From Gallionellaceae bacterium (GTDB lineage Bacteria > Pseudomonadota > Gammaproteobacteria > Burkholderiales > Gallionellaceae), in NCBI GenBank assembly GCA_031277195.1, contig JAITMU010000122.1, forward strand, positions 1 through 5,676: DNA of 5,676 nt. The letters run 5' to 3'. The notes below the pieces were generated by a model. That model was not told the origin of the DNA. It saw only the letters and a list, made by a program, of their open reading frames with translations, and did no database searches. A program made the translations under genes and the position numbers. Shown piece by piece: positions 1-5,676 of this stretch. Position 1 is the first letter of the stretch. The number at the start of each line of letters is the position of its first letter.

Positions 1-1005
1 CAGCGCGGCGAGCGCGGCGCGACAAGCCAGCGGATTGCCGGTGTAGGAATGCGAATGCAAAAAACCGCGCGCCACATCGTCGGCGTAGAACGCCTGATAA
101 ATCGTATCCGTCGTCATCACCACCGACAGCGGCAGATAGCCGCCGCTGATGCCTTTCGACAGCAGCAAAAAATCCGGCGCAATACTCGCCTGCTCGCACG
201 CGAACATCGTGCCGGTGCGCCCCATGCCGACGGCGATTTCGTCGGCACTCAGGTGGATGTCGTAGGTGTCGCACAATTCGCGCGCGCGGCGCAGATAGGT
301 CGGGTGATACATCGCCATGCCCGCCGCGCCCTGCACCAGCGGCTCGACGATGAAGGCGGCGATGCTTTCGTGATGTTGCTGCAAATGTTGTTCAAGCGAT
401 TCCGCGCAACGCAGCGCAAACGCCTCCGCGCTTTCGCCCGCCGCCGCGTTGCGCCAATCCGGGCTGGGGACGGTCGCGCTCTGGCGAATCAACGCGGCAT
501 AAGCATCGCGGAACAACGCGACATCCGTCACCGACAACGCGCCCAGGGTTTCGCCGTGATAGCTGTTTTGCAGACTGACAAATTGCGTTTTGCTTGCTTT
601 TCCGACGTTACGCCAATAGTGAGCGCTCATCTTCAACGCGATTTCCGTCGCCGATGCGCCATCCGACGCATAAAAACAATGTCCCAATCCGGCGGGCGTC
701 AACGCCGCCAAACGCTCGGCAAGCCGTACTGCCGGTTCGTGCGTGAACCCCGCCAGCATGACGTGCTCCAGCGTGTTCAGTTGTTCGGTGATCGCCGCAT
801 TGATGCGCGGATTGCAATGCCCAAACAGATTCACCCACCAGGAACTCACCGCATCCAGAGAACGATTGCCGTCGAAATCATGCAGCCAAACGCCCTCCCC
901 GCGCCGGATCGGCACCGGCGGCAGCGTTTCGTGACGCTTCATTTGCGTGCAAGGGTGCCAGATGGCGGCAGAGGAGCGGATGAGAAGGTCGGCGTTGGCA
1001 GGCAT
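1..1005 (-). CDS. bioA: Adenosylmethionine-8-amino-7-oxononanoate aminotransferase (BioA), 3' end cut by the window edge
   Basis: A PLP-dependent class III aminotransferase of biotin synthesis. It converts 7-keto-8-aminopelargonate to 7,8-diaminopelargonate with S-adenosylmethionine as amino donor, in the cytoplasm. The window holds 335 codons from ATG at 1005; the family is about 430 residues, so roughly the last quarter is missing to the left. Visible marks are the N-terminal WHPCTQMK motif (about residues 17-24), SSWWVNLFGH, YHGETLGALSVTD, the cofactor-binding Asp255 in ADEIAVGMGRTG, and the Schiff-base Lys284 in LLSKGISGGYLPL. The Asp-Lys spacing of 29 matches my recollection of the E. 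coli enzyme (D245, K274). ATG 1005 is the first ATG in this frame after an upstream stop, and the protein begins as homologs do. No clear Shine-Dalgarno precedes it. The gene is divergent from groES, with 185 bp between them. No other biotin gene is in view, so operon context is unknown. Identification is firm. Confidence 0.95.
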   Translation of the reverse strand, partial: MPANADLLIRSSAAIWHPCTQMKRHETLPPVPIRRGEGVWLHDFDGNRSLDAVSSWWVNLFGHCNPRINAAITEQLNTLEHVMLAGFTHEPAVRLAERLAALTPAGLGHCFYASDGASATEIALKMSAHYWRNVGKASKTQFVSLQNSYHGETLGALSVTDVALFRDAYAALIRQSATVPSPDWRNAAAGESAEAFALRCAESLEQHLQQHHESIAAFIVEPLVQGAAGMAMYHPTYLRRARELCDTYDIHLSADEIAVGMGRTGTMFACEQASIAPDFLLLSKGISGGYLPLSVVMTTDTIYQAFYADDVARGFLHSHSYTGNPLACRAALAAL

Positions 1006-1088
1006 GGGGTTGATTGTGTTGGATGATGGGAGATTTGTACACCACCCTACGGAACCTCACCCAAAATTTACATTTTTACGCTCCAGCC

Positions 1089-1118
1089 CTTGAAATTCCC
1101 CCTGCTCGCCCCTATCAT
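1089..1118 (+). promoter_or_regulatory. groESL promoter: overlapping sigma70-like and sigma32-like elements
   Basis: TTGAAA at 1090-1095 and TATCAT at 1113-1118 are separated by 17 bp, each one mismatch from the sigma70 consensus hexamers. The same DNA also reads as a sigma32 heat-shock promoter: CTTGAAA at 1089-1095, a 13-bp spacer, then CCCCTAT from 1109, close to the CCCCATNT consensus. Transcription should start near 1125, giving a leader of about 65 nt before groES. The predicted start lies inside the CIRCE element. The assignment is by consensus matching only. Confidence 0.75.
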
Positions 1119-1144
1119 TAGCAACCGTGATAGGCGAGTGCCAA
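1118..1144 (+). promoter_or_regulatory. CIRCE operator (HrcA-binding inverted repeat) upstream of groES
   Basis: The left arm TTAGCAACC (1118-1126) and right arm GAGTGCCAA (1136-1144) flank a 9-nt spacer. The CIRCE consensus is TTAGCACTC-N9-GAGTGCTAA, so the left arm has two mismatches, the right arm one, and the spacer is the canonical length. It overlaps the last base of the -10 and the predicted start site, a suitable place for repression by HrcA. No hrcA gene is in the window. Dual CIRCE and sigma32 control of groESL is known in betaproteobacteria. Confidence 0.82.
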
Positions 1145-1190
1145 TCGACTCTGCCCTAATCCATCTAATTGTTTAATAGGAGAAGAAATA

Positions 1191-1481
1191 ATGAAGGTTC
1201 GTCCTTTGCATGACCGCGTTATCGTTAAACGCCTGGAAGAAGAGCGCAAAACTGCTTCCGGCATCGTGATTCCCGATGCCGCCACCGAAAAGCCCGATCA
1301 AGGCGAGATCGTCGCCGTAGGTGACGGCAAAATCGGCGAAGATGGCAAAACTCGCCCGATGAACGTCAAGGTCGGCGACAAGGTGCTGTTCGGCAAATAT
1401 GCCGGTCAATCTTTCAAGATGGACGGCGTTGAGTACATGACCATGCGCGAAGACGACATTATTGGCGTAGTTGAGGCTTAA
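1191..1481 (+). CDS. groES: Co-chaperonin GroES (Hsp10)
   Basis: A 96-residue heptameric lid of the GroEL folding chamber, the usual length for the family. The N-terminus [14 protein letters not shown] is typical. The mobile loop (about residues 16-33) carries the GroEL-binding tripeptide IVI at 25-27. Later conserved parts are [12 protein letters not shown] and the C-terminal [10 protein letters not shown] strong Shine-Dalgarno, AGGAGA at 1178-1183, lies 7 nt before ATG 1191, which fixes the start. The gene is the first of the groES-groEL operon, 75 bp upstream of groEL, and is preceded by a heat-shock-type promoter and a CIRCE operator. It is therefore probably induced by heat and misfolded protein. 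Nothing is anomalous in the protein. Confidence 0.98.
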   Translation: MKVRPLHDRVIVKRLEEERKTASGIVIPDAATEKPDQGEIVAVGDGKIGEDGKTRPMNVKVGDKVLFGKYAGQSFKMDGVEYMTMREDDIIGVVEA

Positions 1482-1513
1482 TTGCCTCACCGACAACCCC
1501 ATCCCCACCCCTG

Positions 1514-1534
1514 CCCTCCCCTTGAAGGGGAGGG
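1514..1534. repeat. GC-rich palindrome between groES and groEL
   Basis: CCCTCCCCTT (1514-1523) and AAGGGGAGGG (1525-1534) are perfect inverted repeats around one central G, which gives a 9-bp hairpin with a 3-nt loop in RNA. It is followed by AATTTTC and then the groEL ribosome-binding site. It is preceded by a C-rich run (CCCCATCCCCACCCC). It may act as an mRNA-processing or partial-termination element that adjusts the GroES:GroEL ratio, or it may be a copy of a dispersed intergenic palindrome. The palindrome is plain; the role is inference. Confidence 0.8.
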
Positions 1535-1544
1535 AATTTTCTAG

Positions 1545-3200
<1,656 letters not shown>

Positions 3201-3212
3201 TCGCCTGTCCCA

Positions 3213-3253
3213 TCCTTCCCCTTTATTCCCTCCCCTGCGTAGCGGGGGAAGGA
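3213..3253. repeat. Imperfect GC-rich palindrome downstream of groEL
   Basis: TCCTTCCCC (3213-3221) is the exact reverse complement of GGGGAAGGA (3245-3253). The loop between them holds a second C-rich run, so an alternative shorter stem (CCCC at 3232-3235 with GGGG from 3244-3248) is also possible. Its base composition and its CCCTCCCCT core resemble the palindrome between groES and groEL, which suggests two members of one intergenic repeat family. It lies just upstream of the main terminator and may protect the 3' end of the groESL transcript. Confidence 0.65.
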
Positions 3254-3261
3254 GTTACACG

Positions 3262-3290
3262 CAAACCCCGCTTCGGCGGGGTTTGTTTTT
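3262..3290 (+). terminator. Rho-independent terminator of the groESL operon
   Basis: CAAACCCCGC (3262-3271) pairs perfectly with GCGGGGTTTG (3276-3285) around a TTCG tetraloop and is followed by TTTTT (3286-3290). A 10-bp GC-rich stem with a stable tetraloop and a T run is a textbook intrinsic terminator. It separates groESL from the tRNA promoter just downstream. Confidence 0.93.
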
Positions 3291-3302
3291 GTGTGATGCG
3301 TG

Positions 3303-3331
3303 TTGGATTTAATCCCGAATACCGCTATAAT
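3303..3331 (+). promoter_or_regulatory. tRNA-Phe promoter (sigma70 type)
   Basis: TTGGAT (3303-3308), a 17-bp spacer and a perfect TATAAT (3326-3331) point into the tRNA gene. The predicted start is near 3338, about 39 nt before the mature tRNA. The bases after the -10 are very GC-rich (CGCGGCC), like the discriminator of stable-RNA promoters that respond to the stringent response. The match is by eye. Confidence 0.75.
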
Positions 3332-3376
3332 TCGCGGCCTCGCGCAGGCCGTTCGGTTTGCGCAATGATTCAAAAT

Positions 3377-3452
3377 GGCTCGGTAGCTCAGTCGGTAGAG
3401 CAGAGGATTGAAAATCCTTGTGTCGGTGGTTCGATTCCGCCCCGAGCCACCA
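3377..3452 (+). tRNA. tRNA-Phe (anticodon GAA), CCA encoded
   Basis: The full cloverleaf can be written out. Acceptor arms are GGCTCGG (3377-3383) and CCGAGCC (3442-3448). The D stem is GCTC/GAGC (3386-3389, 3398-3401). The anticodon stem is GAGGA/TCCTT (3403-3407, 3415-3419) around loop TTGAAAA, with GAA at 3410-3412. The T stem is GGTGG/CCGCC around TTCGATT (3430-3436). Discriminator A3449 and an encoded CCA at 3450-3452 close it. GAA decodes UUC/UUU (Phe). It sits alone between the groESL terminator and the convergent glycan gene, whose stop codon is 22 bp away. No separate terminator is visible after it. Confidence 0.97.
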
Positions 3453-3474
3453 AAAATTTCGATGCCTGTTCGCG

Positions 3475-5298
3475 TTAATGAACCGCAGGCTGATACTCCG
3501 GCACCCGCTCTTGCAGACCCGCCTGGGTTTCAATTTCATCACGAATTGGCGTCTCCAGCCACGCGAGAAGCGTCCCCAGCCACGTCGTATCACGAGCTCG
3601 TGTTGATTTGACAATCCGCAGTTTGGGATGAGATGTGCGCGAGGTTGCCTCGTCGTCGGCGAGCAATTCCTCGAACAGTTTTTCGCCGGGGCGCAGGCCG
3701 GTAAACTCAATGCGAATATCCTCCTCGGTAAATCCGGAAAGATGAACCATATCGCGAGCAAGATCGGCGATTCTCACCGGCTCGCCCATATCGAGCACAA
3801 AAATTTCCCCGCCCTGCCCCATCATGCCGGCCTGCAATACAAGCTGCGCCGCTTCGGGAATCAACATGAAATAACGGATGATCTCCGGGTGCGTCACCGT
3901 CACCGGACCGCCCCCCGCGATTTGCTCGCGGAATTTGGGAATGACGCTACCAGAGGATCCCAGCACGTTGCCAAAACGAACCATCACAAAATGTGTCTCT
4001 GTGGTTCTTGTTTGCAACGATTGACAAACCATCTCCGCCAACCGCTTGCTGGCACCCATGACGTTGGTCGGATTAACCGCCTTGTCGGTCGAAATCAAAA
4101 CAAAATGAGGACAGCCGTACCGGATTGCCGCATCGGCGACGCAATATGTGCCCAGCACATTATTTCGCACCGCAGACCACGCATTGCCATTTTCCATCAG
4201 TGGAACATGCTTGTATGCCGCAGCATGGAATACGATGGCGGGCTGGAACTTTTCAAAAACGGCGGAAAGCCGGGCTTTGTCCTTGACATCGCCAATCACG
4301 CAAGCGATGGATTTACCCGAAAATTCCTGCTCAATCGCATAGAGCGCCACCTCTGACAGTTCATAAAAAACCAGCAGGCGCGGTTTATATGCAATGATTT
4401 GCCGCGCCAACTCTGCGCCAATGGAGCCGCCCGCCCCTGTCACCATTACCACCTTGTCCGTCAGAAAGTGATGCAGCCCTTCCTTGTCGAGCTGAACAGC
4501 CTCGCGCCCCAGCAAGTCCTCAAGCTCTACCTTGCGCACATTCGAAATCGAAACGCGACCCGACAAAATATCAGTAAAGGATGGCACCGTGAGCACGGTT
4601 AACTCGGCTTGCACCGCTTTTTCCGCCACTTGCCGTCGCTGGGCAGCCGTTGCGGAAGGCATGGCGATAATCGCATGTCGCACCCCCAAACGCCGCACAT
4701 GCTGAATCAACGCCCCGTGATTGCCCAGCACTTCTATGCCGTTGATATAACGCCCGCGCTTATCCGCGTTATCATCAAAGAATCCCTTGATTTGCCACAA
4801 TCCTGTTCGAGCCAATTCATTACTCAATTTTGAGGCGGTGACGCCCGCCCCCAGAACCACAACCGGAATGCCTTTTTGTTTTGCGCCGCGAGATAAATAA
4901 CCATCTTTCCATGCGCGGTAGAGGTAACGATTACCCGCCATGACCGCCAGCAACAACAGGGGATGCATCACGAAAACCGCGCGCGGAATCGCGCCACCCA
5001 GAGGATGCGCCATTAGCCCAATGGCAGCCACCACAACCGCCCCCAGCATCACCGACACCAGCAGACTGCGCACATCATCCATGCTGGCATAACGCCACAT
5101 GCCACGATGCAATCCTGACAACAGATAAATCGCGGCATAGACCGGTGTCACCCATAACACGGCTTCCCATGCCGAGTCCCAGGCCTCCGGGGGTACATTG
5201 AAATTAAAACGTAGCCAATACGCAACCAGCCACATTGCTGCCGTGGCAAGTACATCGTGCAGGAATACGAGCAAACCTTTGGGATTCATAGCACCCAT
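3475..5298 (-). CDS. capD: Membrane-anchored nucleotide-sugar 4,6-dehydratase, CapD/WbpM family (polysaccharide biosynthesis)
   Basis: About 607 residues, the usual size of the large CapD/WbpM/PglF class, which removes water from UDP-GlcNAc-type sugars to give 4-keto-6-deoxy intermediates for O-antigen, capsule or protein glycans. Numbered from ATG 5298, four hydrophobic segments lie near 9-29, 46-62, 79-97 and 106-122, with the conserved RGMWRYAS after the second. A first Rossmann-like region follows (VVVLGAGVTASKL, about 150-162). The catalytic short-chain dehydrogenase domain starts at the NAD(P)-binding GAGGSIG (288-294), then HAAAYKHVPLME, Ser403, Met414 and Lys418. Met replaces the usual Tyr of the SYK triad, as in WbpM. 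RPGEKLFEELL lies near the C-terminus. The start is uncertain: TTG 5307, ATG 5298 and ATG 5289 are all possible, none with a good ribosome-binding site; ATG 5289 gives the most homolog-like N-terminus. A TGA lies in frame directly before TTG 5307. It is probably downstream of the sugar transferase in one operon, 125 bp apart, with a (TGCG)15 tract in the gap. The symbol is family-level; substrate is unknown. Confidence 0.93.
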   Translation of the reverse strand: MGAMNPKGLLVFLHDVLATAAMWLVAYWLRFNFNVPPEAWDSAWEAVLWVTPVYAAIYLLSGLHRGMWRYASMDDVRSLLVSVMLGAVVVAAIGLMAHPLGGAIPRAVFVMHPLLLLAVMAGNRYLYRAWKDGYLSRGAKQKGIPVVVLGAGVTASKLSNELARTGLWQIKGFFDDNADKRGRYINGIEVLGNHGALIQHVRRLGVRHAIIAMPSATAAQRRQVAEKAVQAELTVLTVPSFTDILSGRVSISNVRKVELEDLLGREAVQLDKEGLHHFLTDKVVMVTGAGGSIGAELARQIIAYKPRLLVFYELSEVALYAIEQEFSGKSIACVIGDVKDKARLSAVFEKFQPAIVFHAAAYKHVPLMENGNAWSAVRNNVLGTYCVADAAIRYGCPHFVLISTDKAVNPTNVMGASKRLAEMVCQSLQTRTTETHFVMVRFGNVLGSSGSVIPKFREQIAGGGPVTVTHPEIIRYFMLIPEAAQLVLQAGMMGQGGEIFVLDMGEPVRIADLARDMVHLSGFTEEDIRIEFTGLRPGEKLFEELLADDEATSRTSHPKLRIVKSTRARDTTWLGTLLAWLETPIRDEIETQAGLQERVPEYQPAVH

Positions 5299-5321
5299 TA
5301 TATTCAATCAGGAAGAATCGC

Positions 5322-5381
<60 letters not shown>

Positions 5382-5423
5382 GCGGGCATCAAGTACCCTA
5401 ACACGGCTCGCATCGCGAAATGG

Positions 5424-5676
5424 TTAGAAACGTACTCGATCTCCACGCCCCCCTCCACCAATCGTAAGAAAAATATATCGAAAATAATTCGATATAGAAA
5501 GATTGGTGAGCATAATCTCATCCGTCTCCGCCAGCAAGCGCGGTGTTGACATATCAATCCCTTTTATCTGCGCAAGACCGGTAATGCCCGGACGCGCCTC
5601 GAACACACCTCTTTTCGCGCGCGCTTCAATAAGTTCTTCCTGATTAAAAAGGCAAGGACGCGGCCCGACCAAGCTC
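5424..5676 (-). CDS. Bacterial sugar transferase (polyprenyl-phosphate hexose-1-phosphate transferase family), C-terminal part only
   Basis: The last 84 complete codons of a gene that begins beyond the right edge. The family attaches the first sugar 1-phosphate from a UDP-sugar to undecaprenyl phosphate at the inner membrane, priming O-antigen, capsule or glycoprotein glycan assembly (WcaJ, PglC and similar). Diagnostic residues are the SLVGPRPCLFNQEEL segment at the right edge, RPGITGLAQIKGIDMS in the middle, and the C-terminal GRGDRVRF before TAA at 5424-5426. The apparent TTG start at 5672 is not a real start, because the frame runs on through Ser-Leu-Val-Gly-Pro-Arg-Pro to the edge. Pairing with a CapD/WbpM-type dehydratase is typical (compare PglC with PglF), so the two probably make and then load the same modified sugar. 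The last 25 or so codons are AT-rich and hold a nested inverted repeat. Family assignment is firm; the exact sugar is unknown. Confidence 0.92.
   Translation of the reverse strand, partial: SLVGPRPCLFNQEELIEARAKRGVFEARPGITGLAQIKGIDMSTPRLLAETDEIMLTNLSISNYFRYIFLTIGGGGRGDRVRF
5456..5508. repeat. Nested inverted repeat in the 3' end of the sugar transferase gene
   Basis: The inner arms TATATCGAA (5474-5482) and TTCGATATA (5488-5496) are a perfect 9-bp inverted repeat with a 5-nt loop. The outer arms CACCAATC (5456-5463) and GATTGGTG (5501-5508) are a perfect 8-bp inverted repeat enclosing it. On the mRNA strand the inner hairpin is followed by UUUUU (complement of 5469-5473), so it resembles a weak, AU-rich intrinsic terminator inside the coding region. 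It may be a coincidence of codons for the Ile/Phe/Tyr/Leu-rich C-terminus, or an attenuator between the sugar transferase and the dehydratase. Confidence 0.6.

Noticed and set aside
49..1026. 325-codon plus-strand open frame
   Set aside because: It is antisense to bioA, whose catalytic motifs are clear. The translation is Arg/His/Gln-rich and resembles no protein.
1035..1072. Possible BirA operator upstream of bioA (TTGTACACC at 1035-1043 resembles the half-site TTGTAAACC)
   Set aside because: The facing half-site is poor and the spacing between halves is too long for the known BirA operator, so the match is not convincing.
3628..4356. 242-codon plus-strand open frame
   Set aside because: It is antisense to the dehydratase catalytic domain and has no recognisable motifs; a shadow frame.
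5670..5672. TTG at 5672 as the start of a small 82-residue protein
   Set aside because: The frame is open to the window edge and the preceding Ser plus LVGPRP matches the interior of the sugar transferase family, so this is a truncated gene rather than a small one.

Overview
The window looks like a chromosomal segment of a betaproteobacterium, possibly of the Nitrosomonadales/Gallionellales type. This rests on the style of the GroES/GroEL and BioA proteins, the moderately GC-rich coding sequence, and a groESL promoter that combines a sigma32/sigma70-like core with a CIRCE (HrcA) operator. The taxon is inferred from sequence feel only; no search was run.

Layout, left to right. (1) Positions 1-1005, minus strand: the first 335 codons of bioA, the biotin-pathway aminotransferase, which runs off the left edge. 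(2) Positions 1006-1190: a divergent intergenic region with the groESL promoter and CIRCE. (3) Positions 1191-3200, plus strand: the groES-groEL chaperonin operon. The gap between the two genes holds a GC-rich palindrome. A related palindrome and a strong intrinsic terminator follow groEL. (4) Positions 3303-3452, plus strand: a tRNA-Phe(GAA) gene with its own promoter. (5) Positions 3475-5298, minus strand, convergent with the tRNA: a full-length membrane-anchored CapD/WbpM-type nucleotide-sugar 4,6-dehydratase. (6) Positions 5424-5676, minus strand: the C-terminal end of a bacterial sugar transferase that primes glycan synthesis on a lipid carrier. It runs off the right edge.

The left two thirds is ordinary housekeeping sequence. 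The right third is the downstream end of a surface-polysaccharide (O-antigen, capsule or glycoprotein glycan) cluster. The sugar transferase would load the first sugar phosphate onto the lipid carrier, and the dehydratase would begin making a modified sugar (for example of the QuiNAc, FucNAc or bacillosamine type) from a UDP-HexNAc.

The most interesting signal lies between these two glycan genes: a perfect tetranucleotide tract, (TGCG)15 on the plus strand, exactly 60 bp. It sits just upstream of the dehydratase start and next to a nested inverted repeat at the end of the sugar transferase gene. It looks like a candidate contingency (phase-variable) locus controlling surface glycan synthesis. 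The tract is outside the dehydratase reading frame, so any switching would have to act through spacing, translational coupling, mRNA structure or DNA conformation. I do not see a wholly new multi-gene system.
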